Shown: positions 1 through 12,355 of the stretch, one piece after another | How the letters are laid out: each line of letters begins with the position of its first letter | Numbering within the stretch: the first letter of the stretch is position 1 | Origin: Silene latifolia | Lineage: Eukaryota; Streptophyta; Magnoliopsida; Caryophyllales; Caryophyllaceae | Length of the DNA: 64,000 bases | Assembly: GCF_048544455.1 (NCBI RefSeq) | Contig: NC_133534.1 | Span: forward strand, 124,334,269 to 124,398,268 | Direction: 5' to 3' | Position numbers and translations under genes: made by a program | The notes under the pieces: model-generated | The model's database searches: none | Told to the model about the DNA's origin: nothing | What the model saw: the letters and a program-made list of their open reading frames with translations, nothing else

Positions 1-877
1 AACCTCGGAATGTAAAGTAGCTTGCCGGTATGTGAGTCAAGTCTATTTGTTCAGATAAGAGAGAAACAAAAATACGTAGATCATGCACATAATCATGCCA
101 ACTGGATGTTAAGAATATGAAAGGCTAAGGTAAAGATTCAATGTAGCGTCAAAGTTCAAACGTTCCGACTCAAAATAAACGTGAAAATTTTTGATTTGTA
201 TTTGATTTTGGAAATTTTGAATTAAAAACAACAATGCATGCGAAAATAAATAAACGTGCAAACGAAAATGCAAGAAAACATGCAGACACAGATATGGATG
301 CATACCTCCCCAAACCAAACCGTACAATGCCCTCATTGTACCAAAAATAGGGAAAGAAATGCAAACTGAGGAGAAAAGGATAACTCGAGGCAGAAGACTT
401 ACAAAACGTCGTGAAGAGGGACCTCCCCACACCGACCATGAATATGGGAGGTCAAAGGAAGTCAAGCAGTAGCTCAACAGACGAAAAGTAGCGGCTGGAA
501 GACAAAACAACTCGATCGAGTGGCATGGAATAGCTCGATCGAGTGAATTGGTGTCAAAAAGGACTCGATCGAGTAAACTAATCACTCGATCGAGTAAACA
601 TGAATTCGCAGCTTGTCGATCGAGTAGAAATATTACTCGATCGAGTGATTCTCTTGGCAAAAGTACTCGATCGAGTAGAAAAACCCCTCGATCGAGTAAC
701 TGCACCTGCAAAACACGTAAAAGAAGCATAGGGAATGTAGAAAAAGCATAGTTTTGTGTTCTAAAGTTTAACAAAAAGCTAAAGGCAAAGAAATAGTTCA
801 ACAAAAATACAACAAAACAGTCCGGGTTGCTTCCCGGGGAGCGCAGGTTTAAGAGGTCACGCACGACCTTTCTGGCA
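1..877 (-). other. Athila host 3' non-coding region with palindromic word array
   Basis: This lies downstream of integrase on the minus strand. I see no convincing gene. About eight copies of ACTCGATCGAGT or close variants lie at 510-697. A purine-rich stretch on the minus strand (near 303-320, CCCCAAACC on plus) could be a polypurine tract. Long open frames here only translate the palindromic repeats and are not treated as genes. Confidence 0.6.
510..697. repeat. Dispersed palindromic dodecamer array (ACTCGATCGAGT), 3' region of Athila host
   Basis: Eight copies of the core TCGATCGAGT, most of them full ACTCGATCGAGT, are spaced irregularly by about 10-25 bp of unrelated sequence. The word is a perfect palindrome. 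Spacers are neither equal nor conserved, so this is not a satellite. The same word recurs in this element's gag-protease linker and LTR and in the nested chromovirus. Confidence 0.9.
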
Positions 878-2104
878 TCAATTAACTGGCTCGTCAAAGT
901 ACAAGACTTCAACACGATTGTCTGCTTCATTTGCCTCGTGATAATGCTTCACATATTGCCCATTCACCTTGAACCGATTCCCCTCGGGGCTTTCTAGCTC
1001 AACGGATCCAAATTTAGTAACAGCTGTCATCGTATAAGGACCACTCCACCTGGACTTTAGCTTACCAGGAAATAATCGTAGTCGGGCATTAAACAGCAGC
1101 ACCTTTTGCCCTACATGAAACTCCCGAGGTAGAATTCTTTTGTCATGCCATCTCTTCGTCTTTTCTGTATAAATGCGCGAGCAATCATAGGCATTAAGCC
1201 TAAATTCCTCCAACTCATCTAGCTGCAAAACACGATTCTGACCACACAACTTAGGATCAAAGTTAAGCTCACGAATTTCCCACCCAGCCTTACATTCCAA
1301 CTTAACAGGTAAATGACATGATTTCCCATAAACTAACCTATAAGGTGATGCACCAATTGGTGTCTTAAAGGCAGTTTTGTAGGCCCATAGTGTGTCTTCT
1401 AGTTTAAGACTCCAGTCCTTCCGTGATTTAGAAACTACCTTAGATAAGATCTCTTTCAGCTCGCGATTAGAGACCTCTACCGGACCACTAGTTTGGGGAT
1501 GATACCCCAAACCACGCCGGTGTTGAACACCAACTTTGGACAGAATGGAAGTTAGTTTCTTTTCTTTAAAGTGCATTCCCCCATCACTAATGACGACCCT
1601 AGGGACACCAAATCGGGGAAAGATGACCTTTTTAAACATTTTTATCATGGTCTTGGCATCACAATCAGGTGAGGTATTTGCCTCGACCCACTTCGACACA
1701 TAATCTACAACCACTAAAATGTACCTGTTACCTTTGCTAGACGGGAACGGTCCTTGGAAATCAATGCCCCAAACATCGAAAACCTCAACCTCTAAGATAC
1801 AATTTTGTGGCATCTCGTGTCTCTTTGAAATGTTCCCTGATCGTTGGCAGGCATCACAAGCTGAAACAAAAGACTTACCATCAGCAAACAAAGAAGGCCA
1901 GTAAAAACCAGATTGAAGTACCTTAACCACGGTGCACGATGGACCGTGGTGACCACCATAGGAAAAGGAGTGACAGCCTTCTAGGACTACTTTGGTCTCC
2001 CACTGCGGAATACACCGTCGGTAGAGACCGTCTGCACATTCCTTAAATAAATAAGGATCGGCCCAGAAATACTGCTTAGCGTTATACAGAAAACGCTTCC
2101 TCTA
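878..2104 (-). pseudogene. Athila integrase (pol C-terminal part), in-frame stop at its upstream border
   Basis: The frame is open from 2101 down to 878. It starts after an in-frame TAG at 2102-2104 that separates it from RNase H in the same frame. The zinc-binding HHCC region is visible ([11 protein letters not shown], then CDACQRSG). The catalytic core follows, with D in [10 protein letters not shown] in [10 protein letters not shown] and E in [13 protein letters not shown]. The C-terminal strand-rich part has RWSGPYTM. The enzyme would insert element cDNA into host DNA. It belongs to the Athila pol polyprotein and is not translated on its own, so the TAG makes it a pseudogene. Family assignment is firm. 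Confidence 0.88.
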
Positions 2105-2853
2105 CTGATGAGAAAGGTCAGGCGGCAGCTTGCCACTGACAACGTAATTAGCTATATCTGCATACCAAGGCTCTTGGTTAATAATAGACGATAATACAGT
2201 AAATAAAGTATCGTCAGGGAAAGAGTCATCAATAGATAAAGAATCTTCCCCTTCTTGTCGCGACAGTCGCGACAGATGATCAGCTACAACGTTCTCAGCT
2301 CCTTTCTTATCTTTAATCTGCAAATCAAACTCCTGGAGAAGGAGTATCCATCTCAATAACCGTGGTTTAGCCTCCTTCTTAGCAAGGAGATGCCTCAAAG
2401 CTGCATGGTCAGTAAAACAGTAACTTCTGACCCAATCAAGTAAGAACGAAATTTCTCTAAGGCATAAACTACAGCTAGAAGCTCTTTTTCAGTGGTAGTG
2501 TACTTCACTTGAGCCTCATCCAGAGTTCGGCTCGCATAGTAGATTGCATTTAAAGCTTTGTCTTTTCGTTGGCCTAGCACTGCTCCTAGTGCATAGTCAC
2601 TGGCATCACACATTATCTCAAACGGCAAGTCCCAGTCGGGAGGCTGTATGATCGACGTAGATACCAAAGCCTGCTTTAACCTAATAAAAGCAGAAAGACA
2701 TTCATCAGTAAACACAAAAGGGGCATCCTTAAGTAGCAGCTGTGTAAGTGGTTTAGCTCTTTGAGAAGTTCTTGATAAACCGGCGATAAAAGCCGGCGTG
2801 GCCAAGGAAACTTCTCACTCCTTTGACATTAACAGGAGGTGGTAATTGCTGAA
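2102..2853 (-). pseudogene. Athila reverse transcriptase end and RNase H, frameshifted
   Basis: From 2853 on the minus strand the frame gives [14 protein letters not shown], the conserved end of Ty3/gypsy reverse transcriptase, directly continuing the part at 29215-29895. The reading frame changes near 2760. RNase H follows, with FEIMCDASDYALGAVLGQ and [21 protein letters not shown] one-base loss in a T run near 2413-2417 shifts the frame again before the tail [11 protein letters not shown]. It ends with TAG at 2102-2104. RNase H would degrade the RNA template during reverse transcription. At least two frameshifts show decay. Confidence 0.85.
2849..2853. other. Target-site duplication CTGAA, left copy
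   Basis: CTGAA directly precedes the LTR starting TGGTCGG at 2854 and recurs at 29215-29219 right after the other LTR. It proves that 2854-29214 is one insertion into the Athila reverse transcriptase. Confidence 0.93.
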
Positions 2854-4621
2854 TGGTCGGACTATTTCGGAGTTATATTCTATTTTTCGGAACAATTGTC
2901 GTTGGAAGCACCTAGACCAAAACACAATTTATAACTTCACAAACAACTCTACAATTAGTAAAGAGGCAAGTAAAGGTCGGATCCCAAGGGACGGGAATTG
3001 AGATGAGATTTCTATTGAAACTAGTGGTGTCTTAGGGGTGTCACAATTTGGGTTGATGTAGATGGTCAATAACTAAATAGCAATGAAAATAAATAACCAA
3101 GATGAATTGAAAGGGTTGTAAACAATTGATAAAAAGCACTAGGGTATCATGGGGTCATAGGGGAATCATGGGAATTGATCATATAAACATGTTCTCAAAT
3201 TATAAGCAAGCAATTATTGTTGTGATGGATTGAGTTGGGTTATATCTTACAATCCTAGAAAAGTTTGGGTCCCGGAGCCGAATCGATTAGATTGTACAAC
3301 ACCTACAAGTCGACTTAGTCTTTCCTACTCAACAACATGCATGGTCTAATGAGACTCGAGTTGGTTTATTATGTCTTACAAATCTCATTGAAAAGATAGG
3401 TGATGGGTGAAAAATGCAAGGATTCATAGGCTCACATTTCATCAAACATAACATGTGCATGAGTTGAGCTGAGATCAAAACAAGCAAGCAAATAAACCAT
3501 GAAATCATATTAATTTAAGCATGAATCATTCCCCATGTTGGTTTCCCCTAATTACCCATTAACCCTAGCTAGGTCACTACTCACTCATTGTCAAGTTGAT
3601 CATGCTAGCAAGATTGTCAATCATACCAACAAAATGAAACATGATGAACAAATGAAAGTAATTAACAATAATTAAAAAGGGATTAAGAGAATTATACCTA
3701 CTAATGATTCCAATAATAAAGCAAAGAATAAAAGAAGTACTTGATGTTTGATTGAGAGGTTGTCAATCTCCCAATAATAACCGAAATAATCTTCAATTAC
3801 CCAAAATAAAGGATGAACAAAAGAGAGATTAAGGAAATAAAACTTGTATTAAAACTTGATTAATTGTTGATTACAAAACTAAAGAGAGATTTGATTGATA
3901 TTAAATACTCAAATAATTGATAAGAAGAACATGCTCTTCTAATTAGACTAATGGGGTATTTATAGTGGAAATTAGGTGGATGCATTAGGGTTAACTAAGG
4001 GCTAAACTAGTAATTACACTTTTTAGATTGAGCAGGGAGACGCCGGTATTTTTCGAAGGAAGGGCTTCTTTCTTTAAAGCTTGAAGAAACGGATTTGTGC
4101 TGGACTGGAATCCGTGCGTCTTAGGGACGGGACGGGGGGATTCGTGAGCCTCTGCCCAGGCGTCTTTGGGAGAAGACGCACGTCTTCTGGAGCTACTACC
4201 CGGGCGTCTTTGAAGGAAGACGCACGGATTGTCGTGCTGGGGGACGGCCGGATTCAGGACAATCCGCACGGATTGCTCCTCAGTCTTGTTTCTTCTTCTT
4301 TTCTTTCCTTTTCTTCATAAAATCCTTGGGGATTTCCTTGGGGATGCAAGGATCTTTCCTCAACATTGCTCATCTACTATAATATGTACAAAGGCCCTCT
4401 AATCTTGTCTCTCCTTGATGCTTGGTCATTGAATTCAATCAATTTAGTCTCATTTTGCCATGAAAATGCAAGGTTTGCACTCCTTTCCTACCAAGGACAC
4501 AAAACCTCAAAGAATATGCAAAACAAAGAACTAAAGACAATAAATGACCCAAATATGCACTAAAAAGCATGGGAACAAGGCTAATTCGGGGACTAAATAT
4601 GCGCTAATTATGGTCACATCA
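2854..4621 (-). repeat. 3' LTR of the non-autonomous Athila-related element
   Basis: It starts TGGTCGG and ends CACATCA, and pairs with 27455-29214. On the minus strand a TATAAATA box lies at 3964-3957. The part at about 4030-4275 holds GACG/CGTC-rich palindromic words. Compared with its partner it has a few extra short insertions and many point differences. Confidence 0.9.
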
Positions 4622-5376
4622 AATATCCCCAAACCGAACCTTTGTTCGTCCCGAGTAAAGAGGTGACAAAGACTAGGACCATTATTTAAACTAACCTAAT
4701 AACATAGCCGATATGAGACAATTAGCGGGTCTCACTCCGCCCCTTCAACTCACAACAAGACAACCATGAGGTAGGATTCCTTCTTGCAAGGCAAGGTGGG
4801 TCTTGCCAAAATGGCGACACATCCAAACATTAAGCACACAAAATCAAATAATGGATGCATCTACAAAAGGAATAGCCACTTCCTCATCAAGTGGCGGAGG
4901 CAACTAAAAGAGAACAAATTTAAGAGCATATAATCCATCACAAATACTAGTTCAACAAATTACTAAGGCTAAGAGGATGGCACTAAATCACCTCCAAATG
5001 GTGTTAAACTAGACTACTTTCGTCCTCAATTTCCAAATGCTTTCGTCATGAGCGATCGGATGGTATGGAATGATGATCCCTATGATGCTAGTAGCATATA
5101 TAATGACAAGTCTCGAATTCTCTACAAAAGTAAAGGTCATGGATCGTCCCAAGCTCGACAAAGTGGCTTGACAAAAAGGCTTTTTGGGAATGAAATGCTC
5201 AAATCGTTATAAACAAAGGGTGTATATGACTAGTATTCAAAATTTGACCTCATTCAACTTTCACATTTCAAAAGTTAGAGATATAGTTTGTCCCTTCCGA
5301 GCAAGTGTCCTTTGCTTTCGCCAATCGCTTATTAGGCAACCGGTTAACCTCTAGACAATAGCTTTTCGGGGTGATA
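4622..5376 (-). other. 3' non-coding region and polypurine tract of the non-autonomous element
   Basis: I see no gene. Next to the LTR the minus strand reads GGTTTGGGGATATT, a likely polypurine tract priming plus-strand synthesis. The region is cut at 5381 by the chromovirus insertion and continues at 20671. Confidence 0.6.
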
Positions 5377-5381
5377 GTCAC
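5377..5381. other. Target-site duplication GTCAC, left copy
   Basis: GTCAC precedes the first chromovirus LTR and recurs at 20666-20670 after the third LTR. The middle LTR is not flanked by it. Confidence 0.93.
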
Positions 5382-5412
5382 TGTAATACTCCGTATTTAT
5401 GAGTCTTGGGGT

Positions 5413-5559
5413 ACTCTATCGAGTAGGCCTTACTCTGTCGAGTAAGGGAGTTTTGCGAAATAAAATAGTTTCTGACCTGTTGGGTACTCAATCGAGTAAC
5501 TGCGATACTCGATCGAGTAGGGGGGTACTCGATCGAGTACCTGGGCTACTCGATCGAGT
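5413..5559. repeat. Palindromic dodecamer array in chromovirus LTR A
   Basis: Six copies of ACTCGATCGAGT or one-base variants (CTCTATCGAG, CTCTGTCGAG, CTCAATCGAG) have irregular spacers. Equivalent arrays lie in LTRs B and C; there the fourth-site variant reads CTCGATCGAG. Confidence 0.9.
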
Positions 5560-5610
5560 AGCCGGTTTACGGGGGTTGTTTTCTCGGGTTTTGTTAATTA
5601 TGCGATTAAG

Positions 5611-5617
5611 TATATAA
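5611..5617 (+). promoter_or_regulatory. Putative TATA box of chromovirus LTR A
   Basis: TATATAA lies between the palindromic array and a leader-like segment. The same box occurs at 12585-12591 and 19551-19557 in the other LTRs. Function is inferred from position. Confidence 0.5.
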
Positions 5618-6727
5618 TCTTTTCGTCATTCATTCTAATTACTTTTCTAAAACCTAAATCACTGTGAGAAGAGAAACAAACTACGTTCATCACCTTAATC
5701 GCATTCTTAACAAATCCCGGAGCTTGGAAGGTCGGATTGCACTTGTCTTTACACCGTTGTAATCCTTGCGTCGAGGGTAAGACTTTTATACCGTTTTTAT
5801 TGTATTTCGTCAAAGTTAGTTAAACCCTAATCTTGGGAATTGGGGATTTTGTTGTGTTATGTGCATAGTAGTAATTATGTGCTTGTATCATTAGGAGGAG
5901 GATTTGTAGAGGAACCTTTTTGACTTCAGCTGTGAGATCGTCTGACAATTGTGCTTTCCAGGTAGGGTTTCCCTATTCAGTATTACTTACATGTGGTGTG
6001 GTGTTGTGCTGTAATTAGTATAATTGGTTGATTCAGACGATGTAGTGATTGTGGTTGTGATTGTTTGTCTGTGGTTCTCGAGATGCGTTCTCGGCTGAGT
6101 GGAGTAACTTGCGGGAGTGGCTTCACGCCCTAGTTTCGCCCTTCGTGGAACCCGCCACGGAAGGGGATGTGCACATTAATGGGACAGGGTTATCACTCGG
6201 TATGATGAGCGGGGCTTAGGTGGCAACGGCTGCGGTCCCCCACTGGCAGGGCTGGTCCAGTGGACAGTCGGAGATGGAGATGGAGTGGAGTGCTTGATCG
6301 TGTGTGATTGTTTGAGTTGTGTTAGTTACTGTATTGTTAATTATACCTCTTGTGTAAATAGTACTGACCCCGGTGAATGTTTTGAAAACCCTGCGGTGAT
6401 CCATTCGGGGATGGTGAGCAGATATTGAACAGGTATGACATGAGTACTGGGATAGCTGGGATTGCCGCGATCAGATGATAGAAGTCTTCCGCTGTAGTTT
6501 AGCAGTTTTTATATACATTTCAGTTAGTTCAGTAGACAGCCGTTATGAGAACTTGTATTAGTATTTGGTTTGGTTTTTGGATTGTAACCTTTCGCTAAAG
6601 TATTACTATTTAAATATCGTTTCATTATTGTTTATTTGATTATCATTGCCTCGGGTAACCGAGATGGTAACGTCCTTATACCTGAGTGGTCCTGGTAAGG
6701 CACTTGGAGTATGGGGGTGTTACAAAA

Positions 6728-6740
6728 TGGTATCAGAGCG
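6728..6740 (+). other. Primer-binding site (initiator tRNA-Met), chromovirus copy 1
   Basis: TGGTATCAGAGCG starts three bases after the LTR end. TGGTATCAGAGC is the standard plant initiator tRNA-Met primer site. Confidence 0.9.
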
Positions 6741-7572
6741 ACGATCCTGAAACCTGTAACCAATGAACCCAATGAATATAGGGAGTCAATTAAAATGAAC
6801 CCGGGGTAAAGGTTGTAGTAGCTAATGCAAAGACTTGGGAGACATCCTAAAGTCGCGACCTCGCCCTACAATTTTGAACCGGTCACATGGGGGGGGGAAT
6901 ATCTGTTGCGTCATATGTGTTGTTTGTTCGCTGGTGTGTGGATGTGATGAGGTGTGTTGTAAATGTGGGATGTTTGAAGTAGAAGTTGAGAATATGAATG
7001 AAATTGAAGAGATATATATATATATATATATATATAGAACTGTGTTGGAATGAGAAGCATGTTGAGTGATTACTATGTGGCATTAATAACATGATATAAT
7101 TGTTTGTTAATCGCATGAACAGTTGAGTAGCATAGTATGCATAATGAGGACATGATATCGTGTTTATAAGTTGCATTACATGATAGAATATGTTATAACA
7201 TGCGGGTAGCATATTCGAGTTAGCATGACTCGATCGAGTGGGACTGAATTGATCGGGTGGGTTTTTGACGTTTTTGCGACCAGAATCAAGTTTTAGGGTA
7301 CTCGATCGAGTAACTAGGGGTACTCGATCGAGTAAGGGGTCACTCGATCGAGTAGCCTGGCTACTCGGTCGAGTATGTTAGAGGTCAGAAGGTCTGTTTG
7401 TGTTCTGGAGTCGAGGTACTCGATCGAGTATGGGAGGCACTCGATCGAGTAGCCTCTTACTCGATCGAGTAGGTTGGGACTCTCGATCGAGTAGCACCTG
7501 GGTAGCCTGTTTTCGTGTTTTGAGGTTTAGTACATGTGTTTATGTCTACCCTTTCTTATATATAGCTTCAAG
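6741..7572 (+). other. Chromovirus copy 1 leader with (TA)n and palindromic array
   Basis: This is the untranslated region between primer site and gag. It holds a G run near 6890, an AT-dinucleotide tract near 7013-7036 and about ten ACTCGATCGAGT words or variants at 7228-7492. No gene is seen. Confidence 0.7.
7228..7492. repeat. Palindromic dodecamer array in chromovirus copy 1 leader
   Basis: About ten copies of ACTCGATCGAGT or variants (for example CTCGGTCGAG) have irregular spacers of about 5 to 50 bp, just upstream of the gag start. Confidence 0.9.
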
Positions 7573-10500
7573 ATGCCGCCTAAGAGAAACGCTTACTATG
7601 CGAGAGCTGAGTCCATGAATACGGATGATATTGTTAAGATGTTGGAGCACCAGGATGCTCTTACGGAGGCCTTAAAGAAAGTGAATAAGGATCAGGAGGT
7701 TGATCACTCTAAGATCAGCCTTTACATAGCTAGGTTCAACCCAAAGGAGTACAAAGGGACCGGGGAACCAAACCTTCTTGACAACTGGCATCGAGAGATG
7801 GAGAATATACTAGACCTGGTTCATTGTCCTGATGAGATAAGGGTAGAGCAAGCTGCGTTCTACCTGAGAGAGGCAGCTGGTGAGTGGTGGGATAAGGTGA
7901 AAGTGAGTGCCAGAGAGATGTATGCTAACCAAGGCTTACCTGCTATACCTTGGGATGAGTTCCGTAGGGCTATGAGAAAAGAGTTTGTGCTAGAGCATGT
8001 GAGAAGCAAGTCGAGGGAGGAGTTCGACGGGTTCAAGATGACATCCGACATGTCCGTGGCCGAGTACTATAAGCGATTTAATGAGAAGTCTAGGTATCGA
8101 GGACATGGGAATGAGTGGTGAGAATCGGCGCTAAGGTTTGAGAGGGGTTGACCCCTAGGATCATGGATAAGCTACCGTAGGAGTCCTTACCGATGTTAAG
8201 GACGCTTATGCGAGAGAGCCGGGAGGGCCGAGAGGTTGGTGGAAATGGCTCGGGAGAGGTCCTGGTGTTGAGAAAAGAAAGGTCGAGAGTGAGGGTGGTG
8301 GCCAATCTAGTCATAAGAAAGGCAACCACAATCAAGCTAAGGGGTTTTCTCTTTGGGTCGGGGTTTAGTCTTTGGGGCTTCCTTCGGGCGTGGCCGTGGG
8401 GGTAGCAGTAACAGTTGGGGTATGACTTGCTTTGGTTGTGGCGGTGTCGGCCACAAGAGACATGAGTGCACGAGTGTACCTGGAGCTTTTCAGGGGACGG
8501 GTCGGGGAAGTTATTCTCAGGGACCGACACAGAGTTATGCGAGCAACAGACCAAGTGGGTCATGGTCTAACCGGGGGAGCCAGAGCTATCAGAGTGGAGG
8601 CAACCGCAACGGCGGTAATTCTTATCAGAAACCAGCTACGAACAACAACAACAATCAGGGGTCGGGTGCTAAGCCGGCCACATCAGCCAGTACTTGTCCA
8701 GGGAGGTGGACAGAAGACCGTTGGAAAGCTGTTCATGATGGACAAGAAAGCAGCTGAGGAGGATGCACATGTTATCACTGGTACCTTTCTTGTTAACGGT
8801 ATTCATACCTTTGTTTTGTTTGATTCAGGGGCTTCCCAGTCGTTTGTATCGTCGAGTCATGTTAAAAAGTTGGGTTTGAGAGTTTACGAGTCTGTAAGTG
8901 AGAAAGTTTTCATACCTTCGGGAGAGTCTGTATCTTGTGGAAGGTTGTTTAGGGATGTGTCTATGATAGTTGGGCAAGTCGACCTACCTGTAGACTTGCT
9001 AGAGTTTCCTTTTAACGGATTTGAGATGATAGTTGGGATGGATTGGCTGGGAAAGTATAAAGCTAAGATAGACTGTCATCAAAAGAAAGTGTCTTTAAGA
9101 GGGCCTAAGGGTGTTAGTGTGTCTTATCGTGGGTTTTTAGTCAAACCCAAAGTTAAGTTGATTGCAGCTATCACGTTGAAGTCCTATCTGAGGAAGGGAT
9201 GTCCTTTAATTTTGTGCCATAGTCCGACAGTTGACGAGATACCAGTGGTGGGAGAGTTTGCCGATGTTTTTCCTGACGAGATTCCGGGGTTGCCACCGAA
9301 GAGGGAGATAGATTTCACCGTTGAGTTGAAACCGGGTACGGGGCCAATCTCTAAGGCACCGTACCGGATGGGTCCTAAAGAGATGGAGGAGCTCAGGAAG
9401 CAGTTAGATGATCTGATAGAGAAGGGATACATTAGACCTAGTGTATCGCCGTGGGGAGCACCAGTTCTGTTCGTGAAGAAGAAGGATGGGAGTTTGAGGT
9501 TATGCATAGATTACGTAGAACCGAACCGAGTGTGATGAAGAACAAGTATCCTTTGCCAAGGATAGATGACCTGTTTGATCAGTTGAGTGGTGCATCAGTC
9601 TTTTCCAAGATTGATTTGAGGTCGGGGTACCATCAGGTGAAGATTAGAGAGGTGGACATACCAAAGACAGCTTTCACGTCGAGGTATGGTCACTATGAGT
9701 ATGTGGTGATGCCGTTTGGGTTATCTAATGCACCGGCCGTGTTTATGGATTTGATGAACATAATCTTTACGTTTTTGGACAAGTTCGTGGTGGTGTTCAT
9801 CGATGACATCTTAGTCTACTCTAAGACTAAGGAAGAGCATGAGGAGCATCCGAGGATCGTGTTGCAGACATTGAGGGACCATGAGTTATATGCTAAACTC
9901 GTCCAAGTGTGAGTTCGGTTGGAGAAAGTTGCTTTTCTGGGGCATGTGATCTCTAAGGAGGGAGTAGCTGTGGATCCGGCAAAGATTGAGGCAGTGACAA
10001 AGTGGGAAGCACCAAAGAATGTCGCTGAGATTAGGAGTTTCTTGGGCTTAGCTAGATACTACAGACGGTTCGTGAAAGATTTCTCCAAGATAGCTAGACC
10101 TATGACAGCTTTGATGAGGAAAGAGAACAGTTCCGTTGGGATGAGAGTTGTGAGAAAGCGTTGCCCAGACATTAAAGGAGCGTTTGACCACAGCTCCTAT
10201 CTTAGCATTGCCTGAAGGGATCGAGAACTTTGAGGTTTATACAGATGCCTCAAAGAATGGGTTGGGATGTGTGTTGATGCAGAACGGTAAGGTGATTGCC
10301 TATGCTTCTAGGCAATTGAAGCCGTATGAGGAGAACTACCCTACACATGATCTAGAGTTGGGTGCGGTGGTGTTTGCTCTCAAGATTTGGAGACATTACC
10401 TTTATGGGGCGACCTTTAAGGTATTTTCTGATCACAAGAGTCTCAAGTACATCTTCACTCAAAAGGAGTTGAACATGAGACAGAGGAGGTGGATGGAGCT

Positions 10501-12122
10501 GATTGGCGATTATAACATGGATATTATCTACCATGAAGGGAAAGCCAATGTCGTTGCAGATGCTTTGAGTAGGAAGAGTGTACACTCCCTGTGTACAGCT
10601 CTATCTTTGATGAGGTTGAGAGATGAGGTGGGGAAGTTTGGGATACATATGAATCAGAGACGAGATGTTGTGGGAGATTTGACAGTGCAGCCTGATCTTT
10701 ATGATGATATTCGAGGTAAACAAGCTTTAGATCCTAAGATGATTGAGTGGAGAGCTGGAGTAGAGAAAGGGACACTGTCCCGATTTTCTATTCACACAGA
10801 TGGTAGTTTGAGGTTTGATGGTAGGTGGTGTGTCCCTAATGATGAGGAGCTGAAAAAGACAATCATGACATAGGCACATTGTACACCTTATGACAAGGAT
10901 GGTAGTTTGAAGTTTGATGGTAGGTGGTGTGTCCCTAATGACAAGGATTTGAAGAACACGTTTTGGTGGCCTGGGATGAAGAAGGAAACAGCTGAGTTTG
11001 TGGCCCGTTGTTTGACATGCCAGAGAGTTAAAGGGGAACAGCGACGACCACAAAGTAAGATTCAGTCTTTGGAGGTACCTGAGTGGAAGTGGGAATCCAT
11101 TTCTATGGATTTTATTGTGGGTTTACCGAAGAGTCAACAAGGTAATAACATGATATGGGTGATAGTGGATCGACTGACCAAGTCAGCTCACTTTGTTCCA
11201 ATGAAAGATACATGGACTAAAGCACAATTGGCTGTGGCTTATCGAAAGAACGTGCTTAAGTTACATGGAGTCCCTAAGGACATAGTGTTTGACAGAGATG
11301 CGAGGTTTATATCACGGTTCTGAAAAGAGTTGCAGGAATCCTTGGGGTACAACTTTGAAGATGAGTACAGCTTTTCATCCTGCGACACACGGTCAGACTG
11401 AGAGAACAATCAAAACTCTTGAGGATATGTTGCGAGCTTGTGTGATGGACTTTGGTGGTAGCTGGGAACAGAGGTTGGATTTGATAGAGTTTTCTTATAA
11501 CAACAGCTACCACACTAGTATAGGCATGGCACCGTTTGAGGCGTTATATGGGAGGAGATGCAGGAGTCCGATTTGTTGGGACGACAGTGCTGAGGCAGTG
11601 GTTCTAGGACCAGAGATGGTACATGAGATGGTTGAACAGATTAAGATGATTAGGGAACGCATGAGAGCAGCTCATGATCGACAAAAGAGTTATGCAGATC
11701 TACACCGCCGGGATATAGAGTTTCAGGTTGGGGATAAGGTTCTTCTGAAAGTGTCTCCTATGCGTGGTGTTATGAGATTTGGGAAGAAAGTCAAGTTGAG
11801 TCAAAAGTTCATCGGTCCTTATGAGATCTTAGAGAGAGTGCATAATGTGTTTCATGTATCGCAGCTGCGGAAGTATGTGAGTGACCCGTCACATGTGTTA
11901 GAGGCAGAGAGCATAGAACTAGATGAGTCTTTATCATATCTTGAGGTACCTAAGCAGATCCTTGACCGGAAGGTTAGGAAGACTAGGAGTGGTGAGACAG
12001 TGTTGCTTAAGATCCTTTGGTCTAACCACGAGACAGAGGAAGCTACATGGGAAGCAGAGGAGGTCATGAGAGAACGCTACCCTTTCCTTTTTGATCAGGT
12101 ATGTTTGGTTACGAGGACGTAA
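7573..12122 (+). pseudogene. Chromovirus gag-pol, copy 1 (frameshifted)
   Basis: The start is ATG at 7573 (MPPKRNAYY). The region spans about 1516 codons, near the usual length for this clade. In order it shows Gag, a CCHC knuckle ([14 protein letters not shown]), protease (LFDSGAS), reverse transcriptase ([22 protein letters not shown]), RNase H ([15 protein letters not shown]), integrase ([34 protein letters not shown]) and a chromodomain-like tail (TEEATWEAEEVMRERYPF). Frameshifts occur near 8100, 8400, 9520, 9910 and 10130. Lesions shared with copy 2 are a TAG at 10871-10873, an internal duplication at about 10797-10960, a TGA at 11321-11323 and a frameshift near 11345. Several unshared frameshifts sit at CAG/CTG sites and may be sequence errors. 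Confidence 0.88.
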
Positions 12123-12355
12123 CCTTGTTTCTTTTAGGGGGATAGGAGATGATCGCAAAGCGTTTTTAAGAGTTTTATACCCTTTTTATATGGTGTCGGT
12201 ATAGTTGTTGTCGTTGAGTCGGGTTGAGTTTGAGTTAGTAACAAGTTTTTATGTTGAGTTTGTTTCGATTGTTGAGTCGGGAGTGTGGTAGTGTGAGTCT
12301 TTGTTTTGTGTTGGTTTGAACTTCGGGGACGAAGTTCTTTTTAAGGAGGGAAGAC
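12123..12355 (+). other. Chromovirus copy 1 3' untranslated region and polypurine tract
   Basis: No gene is seen. The end AAGGAGGGAAGAC directly before LTR B at 12356 is the likely polypurine tract. Confidence 0.75.

Larger units (their letters stand above)
5382..6724 (+). repeat. Chromovirus LTR A (5')
   Basis: A 1343-bp LTR, TGTAATAC to GTGTTACA. Six ACTCGATCGAGT words or variants lie at 5413-5559, just upstream of a TATATAA box at 5611-5617. The order suggests that the words sit in the upstream promoter region. Confidence 0.92.

Noticed and set aside
510..697. CRISPR-like array
   Set aside because: Repeats are only 12 bp and perfectly palindromic, spacers vary from a few to tens of bases, no cas genes are present, and the context is a plant retrotransposon.
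109..930. Long minus-strand frame (273 codons) in the Athila 3' region
   Set aside because: Much of it is a translation of the palindromic words (repeated LDRV). It overlaps the end of integrase in another frame and has no recognisable domain.
4081..4320. Plus-strand frame in the LTR of the non-autonomous element (repeated at 28674-28913)
   Set aside because: It occurs in both LTR copies because the LTR is duplicated; it encodes mainly the GC-rich words and has no domain.
7013..7036. AT microsatellite as a functional element
   Set aside because: An ordinary dinucleotide tract differing in length between the two chromovirus copies, as expected from slippage.
8090..8563. Minus-strand frame within chromovirus gag
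   Set aside because: It is antisense to the Gag linker and zinc knuckle; no independent support.
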